DNA of 64,000 nucleotides from Actinoplanes palleronii. Its GTDB lineage: Bacteria > Actinomycetota > Actinomycetes > Mycobacteriales > Micromonosporaceae. The DNA lies in contig NZ_BOMS01000093.1 in assembly GCF_016862315.1 (NCBI RefSeq), positions 62,001-126,000 of the forward strand. Direction: 5' to 3'. Below the pieces are notes generated by a model. It searched no databases. It saw only the letters and a list, made by a program, of their open reading frames with translations, and was not told the DNA's origin. The translations under genes were made by a program, and so were the position numbers. This document shows, in pieces, positions 24,126 to 32,236 of the stretch (position 1 is the stretch's first letter; every line of letters begins with the position of its first letter).

Positions 24126-25706
24126 GTGGCCGGGCATACCCCGATCGTGACATCTTCGCGCGGGCCCGGCTCACTGAGCCGCCATGCCCACCTCCGCACC
24201 CGGATCGACCCGTCGCTGCCGCACACGGTGGAGCACCCGGTGCACACCGTGGTGGTCGGCGGCGGGATCGCCGGGATGACCGCGGCCCTGCTGCTCGCCG
24301 AACGCGGTGTCGCGGTGACCCTGCTGGAACGCGACGACCGGCTCGGCGGCCGGCTCGCCGCGTGGCCCAAACAGCTGGCCGACGGCTCCACCCAGATGGT
24401 CGGCCACGGGTTCCACGCGTTCTTCCGGCAGTACTACAACTGGCGGGGCATCCTGCGCCGGATCGACCCGGCACTGTCGTTCCTGCGCCCGGCCGAGCAC
24501 TATCCGGTGGTGTCGCGGGCCTGGCCGGACGAGGACTTCGGCGGCCTGCCGGGCCAGCCCCCGTGGAGCCTGCTCGCGCTGATCGCCCGCTCGCCCAGCC
24601 TGCGGATGCGGGAGATGCGCGACGTCGACGGGCCGACCGCGATGGCGCTGCTGCGGTACTCGCGGGAGCAGACGTACCGGGACTTCGACACCATGCCGGC
24701 CGCGGAGTTCCTCGACCGGCTCGCCATGCCGGACCGGGCTCGCGCGCTGCTGTTCGACGTGTTCGCGCACTCGTTCTTCAACCCGGCGGCGCAGATGTCA
24801 GCCGCTGAGATGATCATGCAGTTCCACTTCTACTTCCTGCGCAACGCCGAAGGGCTGGACTTCGACGCTCCGGAGGACGACTACCAGAGCACGATCTGGA
24901 CACCGCTGTGCGAACGGTTGCAGGCGTTCGGCGGGGACATCCGTACCGGCGCCACCGTCGACCGGATCGAACCGGGCTGGACCGTCACGCTCACCGGCGG
25001 CGCCCGGATCCGCGCCGACCACGTCGTGCTGGCCACCGACCCGGCGTCGGCGCGGGACCTGGTCGCGGCGTCCCCCGACCTGGCCCGGCTGGCACCGCGC
25101 CTGGCGAGCGACATCGCGACGGTACGGACCACCGCCCCGTACGCGGTCAGCCGGATCTGGACCGACCGCGACCTCGCGCCGCACCGCGCGGGGTTCAGCA
25201 GCGTCGCCCGGGAACCGCTGCTGGACTCGATCAGCCTGTTCCACCGTGTCGAACGAGGCTCGGCCCGGTGGGCGCGGAAGACCGGCGGCGCCGTCGTGGA
25301 ACTGCACGCCTACGCCGCGGAGGCCGGCATCGACGCGCCGGCCGCGGCACGCGACATGTGGTCGCAGCTCGCCGCGGTCTGGCCGGAGGCGCGCGGGTTG
25401 CGGGCGGTCGACGGCGACACCCGGATCGGGCACGACGCGCCCGCGTTCGACGTCGGCAGCGACGCCACCCGCCCCGGCGTGACCACCGACGCCGACGGGT
25501 TGTTCCTGGCCGGCGACTGGGTCCGGATGCCGTTCCCGTGCGCGCTGATGGAACGCTCGGCCGCCTCGGCGGCGACGGCCGTCAACACGATCCTGCACCG
25601 GCACGGCGTGCGGCAGGTGCAGGTCTACTCGATCCCGCCGCGTGGCCTGCTGGCTCCTGCTCAGCGCACCTTCTCCGCGCGGAACTGCATCCGCGGCGTC
25701 GCGTAG
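24126..25706 (+). CDS. FAD-dependent oxidoreductase, carotenoid-desaturase-like
   Basis: Flavoprotein of the phytoene-desaturase/amine-oxidase superfamily, up to 526 residues. The FAD-binding motif is VVVGGGIAGMTAALLLAERG followed by LLERDDRLGGRL. The C-terminal FAD motif is GLFLAGDWVRMPFPCALMERSAAS. The central region (GHGFHAFFRQYYN; HSFFNPAAQMSAAEM) resembles isorenieratene/carotenoid-associated desaturases, but no other carotenoid gene is nearby. The start is uncertain: GTG 24126 or 24147, neither with a clear ribosome site. The last 46 bp overlap the convergent pyridoxal kinase, and the final 15 or so residues look like read-in. Confidence 0.82.
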   Translation: MAGHTPIVTSSRGPGSLSRHAHLRTRIDPSLPHTVEHPVHTVVVGGGIAGMTAALLLAERGVAVTLLERDDRLGGRLAAWPKQLADGSTQMVGHGFHAFFRQYYNWRGILRRIDPALSFLRPAEHYPVVSRAWPDEDFGGLPGQPPWSLLALIARSPSLRMREMRDVDGPTAMALLRYSREQTYRDFDTMPAAEFLDRLAMPDRARALLFDVFAHSFFNPAAQMSAAEMIMQFHFYFLRNAEGLDFDAPEDDYQSTIWTPLCERLQAFGGDIRTGATVDRIEPGWTVTLTGGARIRADHVVLATDPASARDLVAASPDLARLAPRLASDIATVRTTAPYAVSRIWTDRDLAPHRAGFSSVAREPLLDSISLFHRVERGSARWARKTGGAVVELHAYAAEAGIDAPAAARDMWSQLAAVWPEARGLRAVDGDTRIGHDAPAFDVGSDATRPGVTTDADGLFLAGDWVRMPFPCALMERSAASAATAVNTILHRHGVRQVQVYSIPPRGLLAPAQRTFSARNCIRGVA

Positions 25707-26512
25707 AACTCCTGCGCCTGCACCAGCCGCAGCTCCCGCTCCCCGGAGGTGTAGGTGAGCTCGATCAGGTCGAAGACGCTGGAGGCGGTGCGCTCCAGGG
25801 CCACCGCCGCGTCCTTGGTCGCCACGTAGTGCGCGGTGAACAGCGCGGCCGTCACGTCACCGGAGCCGTTCGCCTTGAACGGCAGGTGCGGGGTGCTCAC
25901 CAGCCACGCGCCGGCGCCGTCCACGACCAGCATCTCGATCGTGCCCGGCGCCCGGTCCGGACGCTCCACACTGGTCACCAGCACGGTCGACGGGCCCATG
26001 GCGCGGGCCAGGTCGGCCGAGTCCAGCGTCGACGCGATGCTCGCCGGTTCGGTGCCGGTCAGGAACCCCAGCTCGAACTGGTTCGGCGTGATGATGTCGG
26101 CCACCGGCACCACCCGGTCGCGCAGCAGCACCGGGATCTCCGGCGCGACGAAGCAGCCGGACTTGGCGTTGCCCATCACCGGGTCGCACGCGTAGACCGC
26201 CGCCGGGTTCGCGGCCTTCACCCGGCGCACCGCGTCGACGATGACGTCCGCGATGCCCGCGCCGCCCTGATAGCCGGAGAGCACCGCGTCGACCTGCGGG
26301 AACACGCCGCGCTCCTCGACACCGAGCAGGATCTCGGCCACGTCCGCCGGCGGGAGCAGCGGGCCGCGCCACGCGCCGTACCCGGTGTGGTTGGAAAAGG
26401 CCACCGTGGGGACCGGGACGACCTCGACACCGATGCGCTGCAGCGGGAACACGGCCGCGGAGTTGCCGACATGACCGTGCGCGACCGACGACTGGATGGA
26501 GAGAACCTTCAT
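25661..26512 (-). CDS. pdxY: Pyridoxal kinase
   Basis: Phosphorylates pyridoxal in the vitamin B6 salvage pathway. 283 residues from ATG 26512. Family signatures: LSIQSSVAHGHVGNSAAVFPLQRIG at the N terminus, SGYQGGAGIADVI, DPVMGNAKSGCFV, and the ribokinase-fold anion hole with catalytic aspartate, NGSGDVTAALF. Two GTG codons just upstream could extend it by two residues. Single-gene unit, convergent with the flavoprotein gene. Confidence 0.92.
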   Translation of the reverse strand: MKVLSIQSSVAHGHVGNSAAVFPLQRIGVEVVPVPTVAFSNHTGYGAWRGPLLPPADVAEILLGVEERGVFPQVDAVLSGYQGGAGIADVIVDAVRRVKAANPAAVYACDPVMGNAKSGCFVAPEIPVLLRDRVVPVADIITPNQFELGFLTGTEPASIASTLDSADLARAMGPSTVLVTSVERPDRAPGTIEMLVVDGAGAWLVSTPHLPFKANGSGDVTAALFTAHYVATKDAAVALERTASSVFDLIELTYTSGERELRLVQAQEFYATPRMQFRAEKVR

Positions 26513-26561
26513 CACCACAGCTTAGAGATCCACTTGCGGGCCGCTTTCACACCGGCCGATG

Positions 26562-26598
26562 TTGTTTCGTACGACGGACTTTGTTTCGTACGACGGAC
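26562..26598 (+). promoter_or_regulatory. Two 18-bp direct repeats, 19-bp period, each with palindromic TCGTACGA
   Basis: TTGTTTCGTACGACGGAC occurs at 26562-26579 and again, identically, at 26581-26598, 77 bp upstream of the TPR-like gene. The near two-turn spacing places both TCGTACGA cores on one DNA face, as for cooperative binding by a dimeric regulator. The cognate protein is unknown. Confidence 0.55.
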
Positions 26599-26675
26599 AC
26601 AACGGCGGCACGGTGTCCGATTCAGCACAGACGATGGCCCTCTCACCCAGGCTGCTCGCCGAAGGAGAACTGGCC

Positions 26676-27491
26676 ATGGCTGTCCCCGCTCCCCGCCGCC
26701 CGCTCCGGGCCTGGCGCTGCCCCGCTCTCACCCCCGCCCCGCGCCGGGCCGGCTCCGGCGTCGCGGAACTGACCGGGCTGCCGGCCGCCGTCATCGCCGC
26801 CCATCACCTGATCGCCGCCGGCAACACCTACCCCGCGGCGACGCTGCTCGGCCGGTACCTCGACGCGCTCGACATCGCGTGGCTGCCCGACGACCCGATC
26901 CTGGTCGACGCGTTCACCCTCTACGCGACGCTGCGCCACGACGACCGGCAACTGGCCGCGGCCCGCTACGCCGAGCAGGCCAGCCGCCGGCTGCACACCG
27001 AGCTGCACCCCCGGCGCCTGGCAGCGGCTCGCGTGCTCGGGAACCTGCTGCACCGGCGGGGGCTTTTCGACGAAGCCATCACCGTACGAAAAAGCATCCT
27101 GGACGCCCATCGGCAGCTCGACATCCCGCCCAGCACCGCCGAGGTCCACAGTGAACTCGCCGCCAGCCTGCACGCCGCCGGGCACTGCGGCGAAGCCGTG
27201 CGCGCCGTCGACCGCGCCTGGCGCACCTGGCAGAACCACCCGGGCGACGACACGATCGGGCAGCCCATCCTGCGCGGCTACCTGCGGATGCTGAAGAGCT
27301 GCGGCCGCTTCGACGACCTGGCCGACCTGCTCTGCGAGATCAGCCTGGACCCGGCCGCGGCGGCGCTGGCCCTGTCGATGCGCAGCGGCGACGACACCGC
27401 CTACCTGGACCGGCACCAGCGGCAGGTGTGCGCGGGCCGCGAGTCCCTCCATGCATCGGAGCCAGGTCGGTCCCAGCCCCACCCGCGCTAG
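26676..27491 (+). CDS. TPR-like helical-repeat protein
   Basis: 271 residues with recurrent helical-hairpin patterns typical of tetratricopeptide-like regulators: YPAATLLGRYLDAL, AAARYAEQASRRLHTELHP, LGNLLHRRGLFDEAITVRKSIL, ELAASLHAAGHCGEAVRAVDRAW. This resembles the TPR sections of actinobacterial signal-transduction proteins, but no DNA-binding or enzymatic domain is present. ATG 26676 is set by AGGAG at 26663-26667 with an 8-nt spacer; the frame is open further upstream but without a ribosome site. It follows the direct-repeat site at 26562-26598. Confidence 0.7.
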   Translation: MAVPAPRRPLRAWRCPALTPAPRRAGSGVAELTGLPAAVIAAHHLIAAGNTYPAATLLGRYLDALDIAWLPDDPILVDAFTLYATLRHDDRQLAAARYAEQASRRLHTELHPRRLAAARVLGNLLHRRGLFDEAITVRKSILDAHRQLDIPPSTAEVHSELAASLHAAGHCGEAVRAVDRAWRTWQNHPGDDTIGQPILRGYLRMLKSCGRFDDLADLLCEISLDPAAAALALSMRSGDDTAYLDRHQRQVCAGRESLHASEPGRSQPHPR

Positions 27492-27580
27492 CGGCCCGTT
27501 CCGCCCTCGCGCCGGGCAGCGCGGACCGGCGGGGCGGCGCCGGCCCGCCGGTCGGGTGGCGCCGGCCGGTGACCGTGCCC

Positions 27581-27880
27581 GGCTGGCGCTGAGGGGTGTC
27601 TCGACGCTCCCGAGAGACCCCTCACCAGGTCCCAGCTGGCGCCCACGGCCCCCTCAACACCCTCGAAACAGCCCTCAGCACCAGCCCAGCTCCCGCAGCT
27701 CGCGCCGAGAACCACCCCCGACGCCCCGAGACACCCCTCACCACCAGCCCGTCGAGCCCAGCTGGCACTGAGGGGTGTCTCGACGCTCCCGAGAGACCCC
27801 TCACCACCAGCTGATCGGGGCCGGCTGGTGGTCAGGGTCGTTTCACTCTCGGTTTGGCGGCCCTCAGCGCCAGCCGGCTT
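27581..27880. repeat. Cluster of REP-like palindromic repeats
   Basis: A 38-bp sequence is present twice without change, at 27590-27627 and 27769-27806. Each copy can fold on itself: arms GAGGGGTGTCTCG and CGAGAGACCCCTC around a 7-nt loop. Degenerate copies of the CCGAGA..CCCCTCACCACCAGC half lie at 27663-27691 and 27726-27750, an inverted one lies at about 27822-27852, and a further partial one at 27853-27880. No gene is credible here. Confidence 0.75.
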
Positions 27881-27956
27881 GCTGGCCTCGCCGGGGGTCG
27901 GGAGCGGCGGGCTGGGGCCGGGCAATGCGGCGGGGCGGGGCGGGTTCGCAATGACA

Positions 27957-28180
27957 GATCGCGGGCGCTGGCCGCCCCCAGGTGGGCGGTGGGCGCACGC
28001 ACTGTGGGATTGCGGATTGCTGCCGCCCCGGCGTAGGCAGCCATCGCGCGCATCGCCCATGATCGCGGGCCGCTGGCGCCCCTGGAACAGTCGCTTGCGG
28101 GCGCCGGCGCCCAGAATCGGCCAAACGCGGGGCACTGGTGCCTGTGCCCCCGCGATCGCGGATTCTCACCGCCCCGGCAC
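27957..28180. repeat. Second family of degenerate dispersed repeats
   Basis: Within noncoding DNA, GATCGCGGGCGCTGG (27957) resembles GATCGCGGGCCGCTGG (28061), and GATTGCGGATTGCTGCCGCC (about 28008) resembles GATCGCGGATTCTCACCGCC (about 28154), both followed by CCGGC. This looks like decayed duplication. I see no gene between 27492 and 28370. Confidence 0.45.
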
Positions 28181-28243
28181 CGGAAGCGGAAGCGGGCGGG
28201 TCGAGGCAGGGCTGATGGCGGGTGCGGACCCGACGGCAGGAGC

Positions 28244-28311
28244 GGGCCGACGCAAGGAACGGACCGACGCAAGGAACGGACCGACGCAAGGAACGGGCCG
28301 ACGCAAGGAAC
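28244..28311. repeat. 17-bp tandem repeat, four units
   Basis: Unit GGRCCGACGCAAGGAAC repeated head-to-tail at 28244, 28261, 28278 and 28295; the only variation is A/G at position 3. A degenerate unit precedes it (28226-28243). 17 is not a multiple of three, so it is not a coding repeat. It lies just beyond the 3' end of the minus-strand MarR gene. Confidence 0.85.
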
Positions 28312-28370
28312 GGGACAGGGGCGGGGACCGGTGTGAGGGCGGGGAGCGCGCGCGGCGGGGTGGCGGCGGG

Positions 28371-28853
28371 TCAGGCTTCTCGGGTTGGTGGGGAGAGGGA
28401 GTCGGCCAGGGCGGCGAGGGTTTGGGCCAAGGACGGCAGCAGGGTGGGTGTGATCTGGTCGACGACGCGGCGGCGGGCGCTGGACAGGTGGGTGGGCTGG
28501 GTCTGGCGCATCATCTGCAGGCCGGCGGTGGTGAGGATGGCGTCATTGCCGCGGCTGTCCTTGCTGTGGCGTTCCTTGCGGACCAGGTCGTGGCGGGTCA
28601 GGTCGTCGACGACCCGGGTGATGCGCGACGGGGTGAGGCCCGCCGACGCGGCTAGCGCGGACATCCGCATCCGGTGCTCGGGCGCCTGACTCAGGATCAG
28701 CAGCACGGCGAACTCGGTCATGGTGACGCCGGTGCGGGACATGTCGTCCTCCAGCGCACGGGGCAGCGCGTGCACCAGGCGCCCCAGGCTCTGCCAGAGC
28801 AGGAGCTCGTCCGGGGTCAGCGGCGCGGGCGGGTTGTCGGTCGTCACCGCCAC
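28371..28853 (-). CDS. MarR-family transcriptional regulator
   Basis: 160 residues. The winged-helix region contains VLLILSQAPEHRMRMSALAASAGLTPSRITRVVDDLTRHDLVRKERHSKDSRGNDAILT. It is divergent from an NAD-dependent epimerase-type gene 80 bp away, and the gap holds the palindrome TTGCTTAACTAAGCAA, so it probably represses both. ATG 28853. Confidence 0.88.
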   Translation of the reverse strand: MAVTTDNPPAPLTPDELLLWQSLGRLVHALPRALEDDMSRTGVTMTEFAVLLILSQAPEHRMRMSALAASAGLTPSRITRVVDDLTRHDLVRKERHSKDSRGNDAILTTAGLQMMRQTQPTHLSSARRRVVDQITPTLLPSLAQTLAALADSLSPPTREA

Positions 28854-28888
28854 ATTGTATTTGGTCAGGCAAGCAAGTACCTTCTGAT

Positions 28889-28904
28889 TTGCTTAACTAA
28901 GCAA
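28889..28904. promoter_or_regulatory. Probable MarR operator (TTGCTTAACTAAGCAA)
   Basis: Perfect 7-bp arms around AC. The half-site AAGCAAGTA also appears at 28871-28879 and again at 28899-28907, giving two partly overlapping sites in the divergent promoter region. Confidence 0.65.
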
Positions 28905-28932
28905 GTAAACGACGGCACGAAGCGAGCACACC

Positions 28933-29832
28933 ATGCAGATCCTTGTCATCGGCGCCACCGGCTATGCCGGGCGCCGGGTTTCCGCCGCACTGGCCCGGGC
29001 CGGGCACACCGTTCTCGGGATGACCCGCGACGCCGGGAGCGCCGGCGCGCGGGAGCTGGCCGCGGCCGAGGTGGTCCCGGTCGAGGGTGACCTCACCCGG
29101 CCGGAGAGCTGGCGCGGGCACCTGACCGGCACCGACGCCGTCGTGCACCTGCTGATGGAGACGGGAGATCCGGTCGGCGCCGACCGGGCGCTGTTCGCCG
29201 AGGTGGCTGCGGCGCAAGGCCGCGACGGCCGTCACCGGCACCTGATTTACACGACCGGGATCTCATCGTACGGGCGGACCGGGCTGGGGCTGATGGACGA
29301 GAACACGCCGGGCGATCCGGGGAGTCCGATCGGCTTCCGCTTCGTACTGGAAAAGGAACTTGCCGACAGCGGCCTGGCGCACACCGTGATCCGGCCGGGC
29401 TTCCTCTATGGCGGGCCGGCGAGCACGTCGATGACCGGACAGTGGTTCGCGGCGGCCGAGAAGGGTGCGCCGGTCTTCTACGGCGACGTCACGAAGCGGT
29501 GGAGCTGGGTGCATGTGGACGATCTCGCCGAGGCTTACGTGCGGGTGCTCGACAACCCGGCGGCGGTGGACGGGGAGGTGTTCGTGATCGCCGACGATCA
29601 GCGGGTGGCCGCGCTGGACGTGCAGCGGGTTGCCGTTCGGGCCGCGGGGTGGGCCGGGGAGATCGCCCTGACCGGGGCTGAGGACGGCGGGATCATGCAG
29701 ATGGCTGCTGATCAGGATGAGCTGGTCAGCAGCGCCAAGGCGCACCGGGTGCTCGGCTGGCGGGCGCGGCATCCGGGCTTCACCGACGCGCCGGAGCGGC
29801 ACTATCGCGCGTGGAAGGTGGCGCGGCCCTGA
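28933..29832 (+). CDS. NAD(P)-dependent epimerase/dehydratase-like protein
   Basis: Extended-SDR/NmrA-like Rossmann protein of 299 residues. The nucleotide site is IGATGYAGRRV at residues 6-16, and VVPVEGDLT follows. The active-site region reads YTTGISSYGRTG, where extended SDRs have S and Y-x-x-x-K; here the Y-x-x-x-K is not clear, so catalytic competence is uncertain. It then has VIRPGFLYGGPAS and the VHVDDLAEAYV segment. Divergent MarR control suggests induction by a small toxic compound. Confidence 0.82.
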   Translation: MQILVIGATGYAGRRVSAALARAGHTVLGMTRDAGSAGARELAAAEVVPVEGDLTRPESWRGHLTGTDAVVHLLMETGDPVGADRALFAEVAAAQGRDGRHRHLIYTTGISSYGRTGLGLMDENTPGDPGSPIGFRFVLEKELADSGLAHTVIRPGFLYGGPASTSMTGQWFAAAEKGAPVFYGDVTKRWSWVHVDDLAEAYVRVLDNPAAVDGEVFVIADDQRVAALDVQRVAVRAAGWAGEIALTGAEDGGIMQMAADQDELVSSAKAHRVLGWRARHPGFTDAPERHYRAWKVARP

Positions 29833-30329
29833 CGCAGCAGGTGGGCGGCGTGGTCGGCGTGGGCGGTGTCGACCAGCACCGCGTACCGATGAGGGTGGAC
29901 CTCGATGGGCACCGCCCGGCGGCCGCGGGACAGGCCGTGACCCACCGCGCGCAGGGCGCTGCCGGTCACCGCGCCGCCTGCCGCCGCTGACACTGCCACC
30001 CGGGTGGGCTCGGCGGTCGCCTCGACGAGGTCGGTGGTCACCAGCAGGCCCAGCGTCAGCGCGCCGGCGGCCAGGCCGAGCGCGCCGCCGTGGACGAGCG
30101 CCGCGGACGAGGGCCATCGGGCGGCCGGGCGGGGGTGGGTGCGCAGGTCGCATCCGACGACGGTCGCCGACCGGGCCGGGATGCCGCCCTCGGTCAGCTG
30201 GTGCACGGCCCGGCCGGCTGTCGCGAGGTCGCCGGCGGACGCGACGATCCGTTGCGCGTGGGCGCGGGGCGGGTTGCGGAGCCGAGTGGTGATGTTCGCG
30301 TCGCGCTGCCAGCCTGCGTTCTGATCCAT
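29802..30329 (-). CDS. General-stress-protein-17M-like membrane protein
   Basis: 175 residues from ATG 30329, with AGGAG in front. The N-terminal half resembles the small alpha/beta domain of YflT/17M-type stress proteins (AGDLATAGRAVHQLTEGGIPARSATVVGCDLR). The middle contains a glycine/alanine-rich hydrophobic hairpin (ALVHGGALGLAAGALTLGLLVTT, AAAGGAVTGSALRAVG), followed by a short C-terminal alpha/beta tail (YAVLVDTAHADHAAHLL). Function unknown. Its 3' end overlaps the convergent epimerase gene by 31 bp. Confidence 0.6.
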   Translation of the reverse strand: MDQNAGWQRDANITTRLRNPPRAHAQRIVASAGDLATAGRAVHQLTEGGIPARSATVVGCDLRTHPRPAARWPSSAALVHGGALGLAAGALTLGLLVTTDLVEATAEPTRVAVSAAAGGAVTGSALRAVGHGLSRGRRAVPIEVHPHRYAVLVDTAHADHAAHLLRQGRATFHAR

Positions 30330-30524
30330 GGGTAGCTCCTGACGACGAACTCGGCGCGACGGGTGCACCCATCGTCGTGAGCGGCGATGTTCGTTCGCCC
30401 ACGGAACGCTGACAGTTCGGTGACGGTCCCCGGCGGTTTCCACAGTGGGGCGTCGTCCACAGCCCGCCCACCGGGCCACCCCGATCCGCACCACACTGAC
30501 CAGCGGGGGCTGCCCCCAGGGAGG

Positions 30525-30568
30525 GTGGGATCTGCGTGGGACCTGCGTGGGACCTGCGCGGGACCTGC
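30525..30568. repeat. 11-bp tandem repeat, four units
   Basis: Unit G(T/C)GGGA(C/T)CTGC at 30525, 30536, 30547 and 30558, with a partial fifth unit. The 11-bp period is one helical turn, so equivalent bases lie on one DNA face. It is preceded by the hairpin GGGGGC-TG-CCCCC and lies about 40 bp upstream of the putative GH43 promoter. The 460-bp gap 30330-30790 holds no gene. Confidence 0.75.
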
Positions 30569-30609
30569 GCGGGCCTGGTCAGAGGCTCCATCCGATCGAT
30601 GAACTCCTC

Positions 30610-30641
30610 TTGACGAAACCATTGAGAGCGGTAACACTCTC
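30610..30641 (+). promoter_or_regulatory. Putative GH43 promoter with inverted repeat
   Basis: TTGACG (30610-30615), a 16-bp spacer and TAACAC (30632-30637). GAGAG and CTCTC arms (30624-30641) flank CGGTAACA and cover the -10, a second possible repressor site. Confidence 0.45.
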
Positions 30642-30762
30642 GAAACACAAAGCGCTCAGCCACAGCGACCGTGCCCCGCTCCGGTGCACCCGTGAGCAGC
30701 TCCCCCACACCTGCCCGCCCGGACCGTGACTCCTCACGGCCCGGACCCATCCGTACCCAAAA

Positions 30763-30778
30763 TTGTTAGCGCTAACAA
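30763..30778 (+). promoter_or_regulatory. LacI-type operator (TTGTTAGCGCTAACAA)
   Basis: Perfect 16-bp palindrome with the CG centre characteristic of LacI/GalR-family operators, ending 3 bp before the AAGGAGGA ribosome site of the first GH43 gene. The repressor gene is not in this window. Confidence 0.75.
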
Positions 30779-30790
30779 ACAAGGAGGAGC

Positions 30791-32236
30791 ATGTCGCAGT
30801 CAATCCGCCGGGTGCTGTCGCTGGTCACCGCAGCGCTGCTCGGCCTGTCCACCGCCCTCGTGGCCCGGCCCGGCCCCGCGCTCGCCGCACCCGGCCCGAC
30901 CTTTACCAACCCGGTCGTCGACGTGCCCAACAGCGCCGACCCGACGCTCACCTACTACAACGGCTTCTACTACTACGTCGCGACGACCTGGTCCGCCGAC
31001 GTCGTGATGCGCCGCTCGGCGACGATCGCCGGCCTGCGCACCGCGGCCGAGCAGGTCGTGGTGCGCACCGGCGGCACCACGATGTGGGCGCCGCACCTCG
31101 AAATGATCAACAACCGGTGGTACCTGTACTACTCGATCGAGCAGACCGGCGGGGCCCGGCGCACGCACGTCGCGGAGAGCGCCGGCACCGACCCGCTCGG
31201 GCCGTACACCGTGCGCGGCATCCTCAACCTGATGCCGAACGGGGGCTGGGCGATCGACGCCGCGCCAGTGAAGCTCGGCACCGCGCTCTACATGACGTTC
31301 TCGGCGTTCCACGCCGACGGGCTGCAGTCGCTGTACATCGCGCCGATGTCCAACCCGTACACCGCGTCGGCGGCCGGCAGCCGGATCTCCGCGCCGACGC
31401 TGGCCTGGGAAACCCAGAACGGGGCGGTCAACGAGGGGTCGTTCCCGCTGCAGCGCAACGGGCGGACCTTCCTGACCTACTCGGCCAGCCACTGCAACGG
31501 GCCGAACTACAAGCTCGGGATGCTCGAGTACACCGGGACCAACCCGCTCGCGGCGAGCTCCTGGACCAAGGCGGCCAGTCCGATCTTCCAGCGCAACGAC
31601 GCCGCCGGGGTGTTCGGGCCCGGGCACCACTCGTTCTTCACCTCACCGGACGGTACCGAGACCTGGATCGCGTACCACGCGAACTCGTCGGCGTCGCAGG
31701 GCTGCGGGACGACCCGGACCACCCGCGTACAAAAAATCTCCTGGAACGCCGACGGCACGCCGAACCTCGGCGTGCCGGTCTCGACCGGCACCGTGCTCGC
31801 CGCGCCGTCCGGTGAGACCGCGGCCCCGGTCCGGATCCGCAACCAGCACAGCAACCTCTGCCTCGACGACTACAACTGGGTGGCCACCCCCGGCGCCGAG
31901 GTCCGGCAGTGGACCTGCGGCACCGCCGCCGTGCAGGACTGGTACCTGGTGCCGGCCGCCGACGGGTACGTCACGATCAGCAACCGCAACAGCGGCCTGT
32001 GCCTGGACGACAAGGACTGGGCCACCGCGCCGGGCTCGGTCGTGCAGCAGTGGACGTGCAACGGCCTGGCCGTGCAGCAGTGGAAGGTCACCGCGCTCGG
32101 CGACGGGTACGCCACCTTGCAGAACCGCACCAGCGGCCTGTGCCTGGACAACTACAACTTCGGCACCGCACCCGGCGCCGAGGTGCGGCAGTGGACCTGC
32201 TCCGGCAACAACGCCCAGCGCTGGGCGATCGCGTGA
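30791..32236 (+). CDS. Secreted GH43 glycosidase with C-terminal ricin-type CBM13
   Basis: 481 residues: signal peptide (cleavage near ALAA-P, residue 33), a five-bladed GH43 domain (about 36-345) and a ricin-B carbohydrate-binding domain (about 350-481) with repeated Q-x-W motifs (VRQWTC, VQDWYL, VQQWTC, VQQWKV, AQRWAI). Expected GH43 catalytic residues are Asp50 (NSADPT), the aspartate of GGWAIDAAPV and the glutamate of AVNEGSF. GH43 enzymes act on arabinan or xylan side chains; the exact specificity is not readable. ATG 30791 has AAGGAGGA at ideal spacing. It is translationally coupled to a second GH43 gene. Confidence 0.9.
   Translation: MSQSIRRVLSLVTAALLGLSTALVARPGPALAAPGPTFTNPVVDVPNSADPTLTYYNGFYYYVATTWSADVVMRRSATIAGLRTAAEQVVVRTGGTTMWAPHLEMINNRWYLYYSIEQTGGARRTHVAESAGTDPLGPYTVRGILNLMPNGGWAIDAAPVKLGTALYMTFSAFHADGLQSLYIAPMSNPYTASAAGSRISAPTLAWETQNGAVNEGSFPLQRNGRTFLTYSASHCNGPNYKLGMLEYTGTNPLAASSWTKAASPIFQRNDAAGVFGPGHHSFFTSPDGTETWIAYHANSSASQGCGTTRTTRVQKISWNADGTPNLGVPVSTGTVLAAPSGETAAPVRIRNQHSNLCLDDYNWVATPGAEVRQWTCGTAAVQDWYLVPAADGYVTISNRNSGLCLDDKDWATAPGSVVQQWTCNGLAVQQWKVTALGDGYATLQNRTSGLCLDNYNFGTAPGAEVRQWTCSGNNAQRWAIA

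Noticed and set aside
24126..25706. Part of a carotenoid biosynthesis cluster.
   Set aside because: No phytoene synthase, cyclase or other crt genes adjacent.
28244..28311. Possible CRISPR array.
   Set aside because: Units are contiguous 17-mers without spacers and no cas genes are present.
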